The translations under genes were made by a program, and so were the position numbers. The notes beneath the pieces were generated by a model. That model did not search any database and was not told the DNA's origin. It was given only the letters and a program-made list of their open reading frames with translations. DNA of 5,991 bases from CAUZIZ01 sp047514575 (lineage in GTDB: Bacteria > Acidobacteriota > UBA6911 > RPQK01 > JAJDTT01), in the NCBI GenBank assembly GCA_047514575.1, contig JAKZYH010000261.1, forward strand, positions 1 to 5,991, written 5' to 3'. This document shows positions 1 to 5,902 of the stretch, piece after piece. Position 1 is the stretch's first letter. Each line of letters opens with the position of its first letter.

Positions 1-273
1 GTCTTCCTCGTAGCGGAGGTTTCGATAAGATGGGAGGACGGTCTCACCGTCCTTGCTCCTCGGTCCGGATTCGGCCGCGGAAAGCCCCTCCGAGTCCTTT
101 TCGCCCGCGCTCGAAGCTGGGGTACTTTCTCCCTTTCCGACGCCGGAGGCTGGGGCAGGTTGAGCCGCTAGAGACAATGTCAGCAGCGCCCCGAGAAAGC
201 TCAACCTCGAGCGGCGGTGTTTCGCGGGTCGATGGCGCCCGAAAGCAGGCGCGCCTTCACTCCTAGAGATCAC
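1..273 (-). CDS. Exported protein, alginate-export/porin-like N-terminus (partial)
   Basis: This minus-strand frame stays open from 273 to the left edge (91 codons, 3' end outside the window). Seen: a basic stretch (KHRRSR, residues 18-23), a hydrophobic run of about 14 residues (24-37), then APASG around 40-44, which together read as a signal peptide with a signal peptidase I site. A low-complexity Ser/Glu/Gly linker (45-78) follows, then LPSYRNLRYEED at residues 80-91. From family knowledge, a (Y)xxLRY(D/E)ED motif soon after the signal peptide is typical of alginate-export-type beta-barrel outer-membrane proteins; the barrel itself is off the window, so this is a family-level guess. The start is unsure: GTG at 273 has no good Shine-Dalgarno, and TTG at 204 would leave no basic n-region. 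An in-frame TAG lies upstream at 297-295. It lies 49 nt downstream of the NHL gene on the same strand, so co-transcription is likely. The opposite-strand frame over 30-266 is its Arg-rich shadow. Confidence 0.6.
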   Translation of the reverse strand, partial: MISRSEGAPAFGRHRPAKHRRSRLSFLGALLTLSLAAQPAPASGVGKGESTPASSAGEKDSEGLSAAESGPRSKDGETVLPSYRNLRYEED

Positions 274-322
274 GAGGGAAACAGGCCCTAAGCACTAAGC
301 CCCGCGGCAAAAGGTTTGTGCC

Positions 323-1240
323 TTATTTGGGGACGAACTTCGACACCCGCCAGTTTTGGACCTCCGCTACGTAGATCTCGCCCTTTTTGCCGAGGCTGAG
401 GTGGTGGGCAAAATTGAGCTCTCCCGGGGCCCTTCCCTCCTTGCCGAAGGTGCCCAGAAGTTGTCCCTGCAAATTGAGTTTGGAAACCCTGTTGTTGTAG
501 CCGTCGCTCATGTAGAGGTAGCCATCCGCAGCCAGGCACAGTCCCCAGGGAGAACCGAGGTGAGTCCATTCCGAAAGGAACTTGCCATTCGGATCGAAAA
601 TCTGAACCCGATAATTTTCTCGATCTCCAACGTAAACCTGACCTTGCCCATCGATGGTCAAGGTGTGGGGAGCATCGAATTCGCCTGCCGCCTTCCCCTT
701 CTTGCCCCAGGCCGTCAGGTACTTCCCATCGCTGGAGAACTTGACGATTCGAGAGTTGCCATAGCCGTCCGATACGTAGATCTCGTCAGAAGGTCCGAAG
801 GCCAGATGTGTGGGCATGTTGAAGGTCGCCTCGGTCTCCGACGGTGTGTCCTTCTGGCCCAGCACCATCAGAACGCGTCCTTTAGGTGTGAACTTGACTA
901 CGGTGTGGGCGCCGATGTCGGTCACCCAGACGTTATCATCACGGTCCACTGCAAGCCCGTGAGGACCGTTGATGATGCCGTCGCCCCAGGAACGAAGAAA
1001 GGTTCCATCCTCTGCGAAGCACATGATGGGATGGGGTCCACGATGGTAAACGTAGACGTTGTTCTTGGAATCGACTCCTACGCCGGTCGTCGGCCCGAAG
1101 TTCCATCCCTCGGGCAGTTGAGGCCAGTCGGAGACCAACTCGTAATCCAGCTCCGGAGCGTCGGCAGTCTTCAGGCCTGCTGCCAGTACCGAGGGGCCGA
1201 CCAAGGCAATCAATAGTGGAACTGTGCGACAAAGACTCAT
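323..1240 (-). CDS. Exported NHL-repeat beta-propeller, peptidylglycine-lyase-like
   Basis: A 305-residue protein with a signal peptide: Arg5, hydrophobic residues 7-20, cleavage near Ala20-Ala21-Gly22. There is no lipobox, so it is probably periplasmic or secreted. The rest is a run of NHL repeats forming a six-bladed propeller, with blades seen at GPHGLAVD (92-99), MPTHLAFG (142-149), APHTLTID (190-197), SPWGLCLAADG (230-240) and FAHHLSLG (277-284). Each is followed by a (V/I)YV(S/G)D(G/R)xNxR(V/I) strand. The spaced histidines (94, 145, 192, 280), YHRG (65-68) and DGYGNSRIVKF (158-168) resemble the lyase half of peptidylglycine alpha-amidating enzymes, in which such His residues bind zinc. 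Enzymatic activity is inference; many bacterial homologues have no proven reaction and could be binding proteins. The ATG at 1240 is well supported by GGAGGAG (1253-1247) with a 6-nt spacer. Stop TAA at 325-323. It is divergent from the DUF3604 gene. Confidence 0.92.
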   Translation of the reverse strand: MSLCRTVPLLIALVGPSVLAAGLKTADAPELDYELVSDWPQLPEGWNFGPTTGVGVDSKNNVYVYHRGPHPIMCFAEDGTFLRSWGDGIINGPHGLAVDRDDNVWVTDIGAHTVVKFTPKGRVLMVLGQKDTPSETEATFNMPTHLAFGPSDEIYVSDGYGNSRIVKFSSDGKYLTAWGKKGKAAGEFDAPHTLTIDGQGQVYVGDRENYRVQIFDPNGKFLSEWTHLGSPWGLCLAADGYLYMSDGYNNRVSKLNLQGQLLGTFGKEGRAPGELNFAHHLSLGKKGEIYVAEVQNWRVSKFVPK

Positions 1241-1399
1241 TCTCTACTCCTCCCGGCGTAGGGCCGGCTGGGGACAGGGTGTTTAGATTCGGGAGCTTGA
1301 TTGCCTATAGTAACATACGGCCTGGCGGAGGCATCTGCCGAGTCTGGCCTCTGAGGTGTCTTATCATAACTTCCACGGGAAAGAAGCAGCGAGGTGGCT
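1241..1399. promoter_or_regulatory. Divergent intergenic control region
   Basis: This 159-bp gap must hold the start signals of both the NHL operon (leftward) and the DUF3604 gene (rightward). The NHL Shine-Dalgarno is at 1247-1253. AT-rich patches at 1303-1316 and 1361-1369 are the only likely -10 zones: TATCAT on the plus strand and TATGAT on the minus strand overlap at 1362-1368. No -35 hexamer with proper spacing was convincing, so no promoter is assigned. A GGAGGC/GCCTCT-type pairing (1326-1332 with 1347-1353) is weak and may be chance. Confidence 0.4.
1391..1397 (+). promoter_or_regulatory. Shine-Dalgarno deciding the DUF3604 start
   Basis: GAGGTGG lies just before the DUF3604 reading frame. 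GAGG (1391-1394) is 5 nt from the ATG at 1400, a normal spacing. The in-frame GTG at 1394 would sit inside this motif and has only a weak AAGAAG further up. ATG 1400 is therefore preferred, which shortens the protein by two residues. Confidence 0.6.
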
Positions 1400-3604
1400 A
1401 TGGCTGATGGTTCGAGCCCGTCAGATCCCCAGTTTCGGAGGCTCTACGGCTGGGCCGAGTTGAGCCCGAAGGACCCGATCCAGGCTGGGAGTATCGGGAG
1501 TTGGAGCGTGACCTATCACGTTGGGCGTTACGGCATCGACGACAGCGGCATGATTCGGGTAGCGCGCCGCTTCGTGAGTGATTGGGGAAAGCCTCAGGAC
1601 GATCGACCCGAAGCGTTGGACTACATGAGCGTAGGCACAACCGGCCAGGCTCGCGTCCGTGCCCGATACGATTCCCAGTCCCACGTACGTCCCTGGCAAA
1701 AGTCCGTCACCATTTACGTGGACGACGGCCATCTGGGTCTGGGAGAGACAGTCACGCTGAGGCTGGGCGACACCGCTGGGGGGAGTCCGGGTACGAGAGC
1801 CCAGACCTTCTGCGAGCCGCGCTTCGAGCTGAAGGTCCTGGTCGATTGCTTCGGCACCGGCGCTTTCGTCGAGCTGGAGTCGGCTGGGACCGTAGAGATT
1901 GTCAGCGGTCCGGCTTCCGAACTTCAATTGATACTCCCCTCGGATGTAGAGAAGGACCAATCGTTCCGGGTTTCTCTCAAGGCCTTGGACCAATGGGGTA
2001 ACCCGGCGACCGCGCATGAGGGGAATTTCCGGTTCTCCGGAATAGAATCCTTCGAAGGCCTGCCGGAGCGAGGTGTCTTCGAAACTGGGAATCACGGAAT
2101 CCTCCACTTCGAAGATGTGCGAGTCAAGGAGGAAGGCATTCACTGGATACAGGCGGAGGATTCGGATCCGGGTCTCTCGGCTCTAAGCAACGGCATCACG
2201 GTTCACCCCAACACTCCGGCGCTGCGCCGTTTCTGGGGAGATCTGCACGGTCAGAGTGAGGAGACCGTGGGCACAAAGTCGGTTGACGAATACTTTGCCT
2301 TTGCCCGGGACCAGGCCTGTGTTGACTTCGCCGGGCACCAGGGCAACTGTTTTCAGATCACGCAGACGACATGGGAGCTCATTCGGGAAGTGGTTCGGCA
2401 CTATCATGAGCCAGCACGCTTCGTGACCTTTCTAGGATACGAATGGTCTGGTCTAACGAGTGCCGGCGGAGACCGAAATGTCTACTACCTTGGGGATGAT
2501 GGTCCCCTACACCGCTGCAGTCACTGGCTTGTGGATGACGCTTCAGATGTCGATCTCGACTGCTATCCCGTGACAGAGCTGTACCGACGGCTGCGTGGAC
2601 GGAACGATGTCCTGATCATTCCGCATGTGGGAGGCCGCTACTCCGATCTGCGTTTTCATGATCCGGAATTGGAGCCTCTCGTCGAAATCTACTCATCCTG
2701 GGGGGAGTTCGAGTGGCTCCTCGAGCAGGCTTTTCAGCAGGGTTGCCGGGTAGGGATTTCCTGTGGGAGTGATGACCACAAGGGAAGACCGGGAGCGAGC
2801 TATCCAGGACGCAGTACCTTCGGCGTGCGAGGTGGGTTGATGTGTGTCTTTGCCAGCGAGCTGACCCGAGAGGCAATTTGGGAGGCGCTCTGGAAACGGC
2901 AATGCTATGGCACTACCGGTCAGCGAATCGGGCTCCAGGTCGAAACGGATGCGGGCGTTCCAATGGGAGGGGAAGCGGTGGTCTCACATCCTCCCACTTT
3001 CCGGGTCCAGATCGCCGGGACGAATGAGGTGGAGCGCGTGGAGCTGCGACGGGTCCTCCGCTGTGTGGATTCCGCTCCTCCGATTTCAGACACGGCTCGC
3101 TCCAGGAACGAGGTCCGGATAAGTTGGCGGGGCGCCCGAAACAAGGGGCGCAAGCGTGCAGCCCGTTGGGACGGTAGCCTCGAGTGCCAGGGAACCAGGA
3201 TAGAAGAGGCGCGTGGCTATGCGTTCGACTCCCCCGCGGAGGGCATCAGAGAGGTCAGCGAGAATGAGGTGGTGTGGGAGTCAGTGACAACCGGGGATGC
3301 TGACGGAATCGTCCTGACCTTGAATCCCCCGGATCTGGGAGTGCTCAGGTTCGTCACTAACCTGTCCAGCTTTGAACTGGCCCTGGAGGACCTTTCGGAT
3401 GCACCCGTCGTCTACCCGGCAGGCGGTGAGCGCCTGGAGGTTCAGGTCGAAAGGGAACCGCTGGGGCTAGGCAGAAGCGTCAGGGTGGATCTACAGGACG
3501 ATGAGCTCCCCGATTCCCCTACTCCCTACCATGTGATGGTGCTCCAGCGGGACGGTGCCAAGGCATGGTCGTCTCCCATCTGGGTGAAGAAGGTGTCGGA
3601 CTAA
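1400..3604 (+). CDS. DUF3604 family protein, PHP-like metal-dependent hydrolase fold
   Basis: A 734-residue protein without a signal peptide, so probably cytoplasmic; numbering is from ATG 1400. Residues 1-265 are beta-rich, including an Ig-like segment (ALDQWGNPATAHEG, 195-208). Residues about 275-515 carry the DUF3604 core: WGDLHGQ (279-285), FAGHQGN (310-316), LGYEWS (345-350), IIPHVGG (406-412), GSDDHKG (456-462) and CYGTTGQRI (502-510). The Asp/His/Glu residues in these blocks are placed like the metal ligands of PHP-superfamily phosphoesterases. The C-terminal part (about 515-734) is another beta-sandwich region. Family members are widespread in marine and soil bacteria and have no generally established substrate; hydrolase activity here is inference from fold and ligands. 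The length is slightly above the common 600-700 residues. The gene stands alone on its strand, divergent from the NHL operon and convergent with the helicase. Antisense open frames across it are shadows. Confidence 0.85.
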   Translation: MADGSSPSDPQFRRLYGWAELSPKDPIQAGSIGSWSVTYHVGRYGIDDSGMIRVARRFVSDWGKPQDDRPEALDYMSVGTTGQARVRARYDSQSHVRPWQKSVTIYVDDGHLGLGETVTLRLGDTAGGSPGTRAQTFCEPRFELKVLVDCFGTGAFVELESAGTVEIVSGPASELQLILPSDVEKDQSFRVSLKALDQWGNPATAHEGNFRFSGIESFEGLPERGVFETGNHGILHFEDVRVKEEGIHWIQAEDSDPGLSALSNGITVHPNTPALRRFWGDLHGQSEETVGTKSVDEYFAFARDQACVDFAGHQGNCFQITQTTWELIREVVRHYHEPARFVTFLGYEWSGLTSAGGDRNVYYLGDDGPLHRCSHWLVDDASDVDLDCYPVTELYRRLRGRNDVLIIPHVGGRYSDLRFHDPELEPLVEIYSSWGEFEWLLEQAFQQGCRVGISCGSDDHKGRPGASYPGRSTFGVRGGLMCVFASELTREAIWEALWKRQCYGTTGQRIGLQVETDAGVPMGGEAVVSHPPTFRVQIAGTNEVERVELRRVLRCVDSAPPISDTARSRNEVRISWRGARNKGRKRAARWDGSLECQGTRIEEARGYAFDSPAEGIREVSENEVVWESVTTGDADGIVLTLNPPDLGVLRFVTNLSSFELALEDLSDAPVVYPAGGERLEVQVEREPLGLGRSVRVDLQDDELPDSPTPYHVMVLQRDGAKAWSSPIWVKKVSD

Positions 3605-3673
3605 ATTCCCAGATAGAAGATACGAACAAGGTTCCAAATACACTGATCCTTTTCAGATCACCCGACTTTCATC

Positions 3674-3692
3674 AGGGCCTGTAGCGGACCCT
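3674..3692 (+). terminator. Possible weak terminator after DUF3604 gene
   Basis: AGGGCC (3674-3679) can pair with GGaCCCT (3686-3692, one bulged A) around a 6-nt loop, and is followed by TTTCT. It lies in the 90-bp gap between convergent genes, right before the helicase stop codon. The U-run is short, so the call is tentative. A second short pairing, TGATC (3644-3648) with GATCA (3656-3660), lies upstream. Confidence 0.3.
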
Positions 3693-3694
3693 TT

Positions 3695-4969
3695 CTAGCC
3701 GCTTTGCCTTCGGTGGCGCCCCTCGTTAGCGGAATTGCGCCGCCTGCCTCGTCGCTGTCCTCCGGGTTGCCGGCTGCGTGTGTTGTGAGTTGGCGATTGG
3801 CGGAACCTGGGCTTCTCGTCCACGTCCGGCTCGAACCCCTCCACGCGTTGGCGTGGGATTCGCGAGCCGATCATGCGCTCAGTGGCGCGTACCCAATCGC
3901 TATCACTGCTGGTGACGAATGTGCGAGCCTTGCCTTCAAGCTCTGCGCGGCCAGTGCGTCCGATGCGATGAATGTAGGCCTCGGGTGTATTCGGTACGTC
4001 GAAGTTGATCACGTACGAGATACCGCTGACGTCGATGCCCCGGGCGGCGATGTCCGTGGCCACGAGGACGTTGTAGTGACCCGAGCGGAAGCCGTCCATA
4101 GCTCGATCGCGTTGGGGTTGGGACAAGTTTCCTTGGAGCCCGATGGCACGGTGTCCCGCCTTGCTGAGCTGCTGAGCTAGACGTCGAGCGCGGTGCTTCG
4201 TACGGATGAAGACGATGGCCGAGTCGCAGTCGTCGCGGTTGAGCATGTGCTCGAGCAGGGCGCGTTTTAGCCGCTCCGCGACCAGATATAGCGCATGGTC
4301 GATGGTAGCGGCTGGTGCGTTATCTTCCAGCTCGACCACCTGTGGGTCCCTCAATAGATCGTCGGCCAGCCGGCGGATTTCTCTCGGCATGGTGGCGGCA
4401 AACATCAGGTTCTGTCGTCGTGGCGGAAGCGCCTTGAGGATTCTGCGGATGTCCGGCAGGAAGCCCATGTCGAACATGTGGTCGGCTTCGTCGATCACCA
4501 GGGTCTCGACCTGGAAAAGACGGAGCACGCCTTGCTGGAGTAGGTCGAGGACGCGGCCCGGGCAACCCACTATGATCTCGGGATGGGCACGCAGCGCGCT
4601 GAGCTGGCTACCCATAGAGACGCCCCCGTAGATGGTAACCATCTTTAAACGAGTAAACTTGGAGAGCGTGCGGATCTCCTCCGCGATTTGGCTGGCGAGC
4701 TCTCGGGTGGGGGCGAGCACCAGGGTTCGAGGGCCCTTGCGGTTCACCGCGAGGAGTCGGTCGAGCAGCGGCAACGCGAAGGCCGCGGTCTTCCCAGTGC
4801 CGGTCTGAGCCATGCCCAGCACATCGCGGCCGTCGAGCCCGGCGGGAATGGTTTCGAGCTGGATCGTGCGGGGGGTCTCATAGCCAGCGGCGCGGATACC
4901 ACGGATGAGCGCTTCGTGAAGCCCGAACCGTTCGAAACCGTTCGATAGATAAGATACTGAAGATGACAT
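3695..4969 (-). CDS. DEAD-box ATP-dependent RNA helicase, RhlE type
   Basis: A 424-residue protein with both RecA-like domains: Q motif region (GYETPRTIQ, 29-37, Gln37), motif I AQTGTGKT (54-61), Ia PTRELA (87-92), GG (115-116), Ib CPGR (136-139), II DEAD (160-163), III AAT (191-193), IV AIVFIRT (251-257), V ATDIAARGID (304-313) and VI HRIGRTGR (334-341). It uses ATP to unwind short RNA duplexes; likely roles are ribosome assembly, mRNA decay or cold adaptation. Residues 381-424 are a basic, Arg/Gly/Gln-rich tail, probably disordered and RNA-binding, as in RhlE-type proteins. Two motifs differ from consensus: Ib has Cys for Thr (TPGR) and III has Ala for Ser (SAT). The ATG at 4969 is chosen because conservation begins soon after it. 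The frame extends upstream to a TTG at 5056, but the added 29 residues match nothing expected and would overlap a leader hairpin. The Shine-Dalgarno is weak (TAGG, then seven T). Stop TAG at 3697-3695. Confidence 0.95.
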   Translation of the reverse strand: MSSSVSYLSNGFERFGLHEALIRGIRAAGYETPRTIQLETIPAGLDGRDVLGMAQTGTGKTAAFALPLLDRLLAVNRKGPRTLVLAPTRELASQIAEEIRTLSKFTRLKMVTIYGGVSMGSQLSALRAHPEIIVGCPGRVLDLLQQGVLRLFQVETLVIDEADHMFDMGFLPDIRRILKALPPRRQNLMFAATMPREIRRLADDLLRDPQVVELEDNAPAATIDHALYLVAERLKRALLEHMLNRDDCDSAIVFIRTKHRARRLAQQLSKAGHRAIGLQGNLSQPQRDRAMDGFRSGHYNVLVATDIAARGIDVSGISYVINFDVPNTPEAYIHRIGRTGRAELEGKARTFVTSSDSDWVRATERMIGSRIPRQRVEGFEPDVDEKPRFRQSPTHNTRSRQPGGQRRGRRRNSANEGRHRRQSG

Positions 4970-5004
4970 AAAAAAACCTATTTCTCTGGCGTACGCGAGC
5001 AGAC

Positions 5005-5038
5005 TGGGTCTGTACGGCACGGCCGTAGTTCCGACCCA
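5005..5038 (-). promoter_or_regulatory. Leader stem-loop upstream of the helicase
   Basis: TGGGTC (5005-5010) pairs with GACCCA (5033-5038), and inside it TACGGC (5013-5018) pairs with GCCGTA (5022-5027) around a 3-nt loop. That is 12 base pairs with a 2x5 internal loop, 36 nt before the helicase ATG on its transcribed strand. An AATAAT at 5067-5062 could be a -10 element placing this hairpin in the mRNA leader, but no -35 was found. A role in controlling helicase translation or mRNA decay is inference. Confidence 0.5.
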
Positions 5039-5113
5039 TACAACAGTGAAGGGCAAGAGGGATTATTTGGCGGCGTGATCTCGGATAGTTGACGAGAGGT
5101 CCTGCTGTTCGCC

Positions 5114-5140
5114 GCGGTCGGGCTGATGCCCAACTACCGC
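5114..5140. other. Stem-loop in helicase upstream region
   Basis: GCGGT (5114-5118) pairs with ACCGC (5136-5140), and GGGC (5120-5123) with GCCC (5128-5131), closing a TGAT loop. Nine pairs in total, with a 1x4 internal loop. No T-tract follows on either strand, so it is not an obvious terminator. It may belong to the helicase leader or be an independent element. Confidence 0.4.
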
Positions 5141-5175
5141 ACTATCTTAGCACATGTGCTCGCATCGGTGTGGAC

Positions 5176-5248
5176 CGCGGCACGATCTGCCGGACTGCCG
5201 CCAACGGTGAACTACCAATATAACGAAGCCAGGTCCGGCAGAGCCGCG
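5176..5248. other. Long bulged stem-loop (16 bp)
   Basis: TCTGCCGGAC (5186-5195) is a perfect inverted match to GTCCGGCAGA (5233-5242). Directly outside, CGCGGC (5176-5181) matches GCCGCG (5243-5248), with a 4-nt bulge ACGA on the left arm only. The result is a 73-nt structure with 16 GC-rich pairs and a 37-nt AT-richer loop holding TATATT on the minus strand. No attC core-site sequences flank it, so an integron cassette site is not supported. It could be a structured RNA, a small inverted-repeat element or a protein-binding site. Confidence 0.5.
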
Positions 5249-5415
5249 AACGACTTGACTTGTCAGCAGCATGAGCCCGAGTTCCGAGGAGAGAGCTGGA
5301 CAACAGCAGAATCTCCCCAGTCCCCGACCAAAGTTTCTTTTCCTGTACGATTCGGCGCAGCCGGTGGGGGCGCTAGGAAAGTTTGTCTGAAGTTTATCGT
5401 TACTTTTGAGTTTTG
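5249..5415. other. Non-coding gap, nothing recognised
   Basis: No gene, promoter or strong structure was found here. A plus-strand open frame from 5126 runs through it and into the repeat, but has no family-like features or good start signal. Confidence 0.5.
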
Positions 5416-5504
5416 GAGCAGAGATACAAGAACCCTTACCCGCAGGTTGCGGCGTTCAGGGCCCGTGGCCCAGAGTGTTGAGGCCTTGAGCTTCGAAGAT
5501 CAAG
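5416..5504. repeat. 89-bp direct repeat, copy 1
   Basis: This segment recurs 487 bp downstream at 5903-5991 with only two transitions (5436 T to C, 5469 C to T). The left boundary is sharp: bases before 5416 and 5903 do not match. The right boundary cannot be seen because copy 2 reaches the window end. Inside are three small foldable units: CCGCA-GGT-TGCGG (5440-5452), GGGCC-CGT-GGCCC (5459-5471) and a 20-nt near-palindrome at 5485-5504 with one mismatched pair around TTCGAA. Confidence 0.9.
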
Positions 5505-5505
5505 A

Positions 5506-5733
5506 GAGGTCAATCCCAACGGGATTGTGTCTGGCAGCCCAGGGTTTCTGAACCCTGGGTACCGTGTAGCTCCACCGGAATCAACCCGGAACGGGTTGCG
5601 TACGCAGGAAGAATAACGACTCTTGATAGATTTCTGTACGCAACCCCAATGGGGTTGAAGTCAGAAGAAGGATCGTTTACCCAGGGTTGGGAAACCCTGG
5701 GCTGAAATATGGAATCCCTTCAGGATTCACCTC
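5506..5733. repeat. 228-bp mirror-symmetric array of hairpins (REP/BIME-like)
   Basis: Six hairpins: A 5511-5527 (CAATCCC/GGGATTG, loop AAC), B 5538-5559 (CCCAGGGTT arms, loop TCTG), C 5582-5598 (CAACCCG/CGGGTTG, loop GAA), C' 5641-5657 (CAACCCC/GGGGTTG, loop AAT), B' 5680-5701 (same arms as B, loop GGGA) and A' 5712-5728 (GAATCC/GGATTC). Spacers are 10, 22, 42, 22 and 10 nt. Four pairs of matching segments share one centre at 5619.5: GAGGT 5506-5510 with 5729-5733, CAGCCCAGGGTT 5535-5546 with 5693-5704, GGGTTGCGTAC 5593-5603 with 5636-5646, and A with A'. The block is therefore an old inverted duplication whose hairpin stems are kept while spacers have diverged. No transposase lies in the window. 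Confidence 0.85.
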
Positions 5734-5902
5734 ACTCCTGTGCGCTCAGGCCCCATCACACTAGCAGCTGACGCCAAATGCCAGAATTACTCTTTCCGAG
5801 CAAGTCCTGATTCTTCACCACTTAGAAATTGGGACTTGCATAGTCACGAACGGCACATCGCTAACCACTGGATATCATTCGACTTCTAAACCGGACACTA
5901 GT
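5734..5902. other. Spacer between repeat copies, with decayed inverted-arm blocks
   Basis: No gene is visible. The left part holds short blocks that are inverted counterparts of the 89-bp repeat in the same order: 5744-5752 with 5482-5491, 5758-5762 with 5474-5478, and 5768-5775 with 5451-5459. This suggests the outer right arm of the inverted element. From about 5840 to 5902 nothing is recognised. Confidence 0.45.
5800..5839. other. 13-bp stem-loop near the right end of the element
   Basis: GCAAGTCC (5800-5807) pairs with GGACTTGC (5832-5839). The stem continues inward through two G-T wobbles and ATT (5810-5812) with AAT (5827-5829), giving 13 pairs and a 14-nt loop. No T-tract follows, so it is not a standard terminator. 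It may mark the right boundary of the repeat element. Confidence 0.5.

Noticed and set aside
35..53. Perfect 8-bp hairpin with CTC loop
   Set aside because: It lies inside the partial coding region (codons for KDGETV) and has no T-tract, so a terminator is unlikely.
30..266. Plus-strand open frame of 78 codons
   Set aside because: Arg/Pro-rich composition typical of an antisense shadow; the minus strand over the same bases encodes a signal peptide and a family-like motif.
356..1216. Plus-strand open frame of 286 codons
   Set aside because: Antisense to the NHL gene, which has clear repeats, a signal peptide and a strong ribosome site.
1421..2143. Minus-strand open frame of 240 codons
   Set aside because: Antisense to the DUF3604 gene, with no family-like features.
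4970..5056. Helicase N-terminal extension from TTG 5056
   Set aside because: The extra 29 residues resemble no helicase N-terminus and overlap the 5005-5038 hairpin; ATG 4969 fits the family length better.
5149..5160. 12-bp perfect palindrome AGCACATGTGCT
   Set aside because: One or two such palindromes are expected by chance in 6 kb, and no promoter is tied to it.
5176..5248. Integron attC site
   Set aside because: The bulged stem is suggestive, but the flanks lack the conserved RYYYAAC and GTTRRRY core sites and no cassette gene is adjacent.
5126..5551. Plus-strand open frame of 141 codons
   Set aside because: It has no ribosome site or recognisable domain, runs across the 16-bp stem-loop, the 89-bp repeat and hairpin A, and ends inside hairpin B. 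Repeat DNA explains it better.
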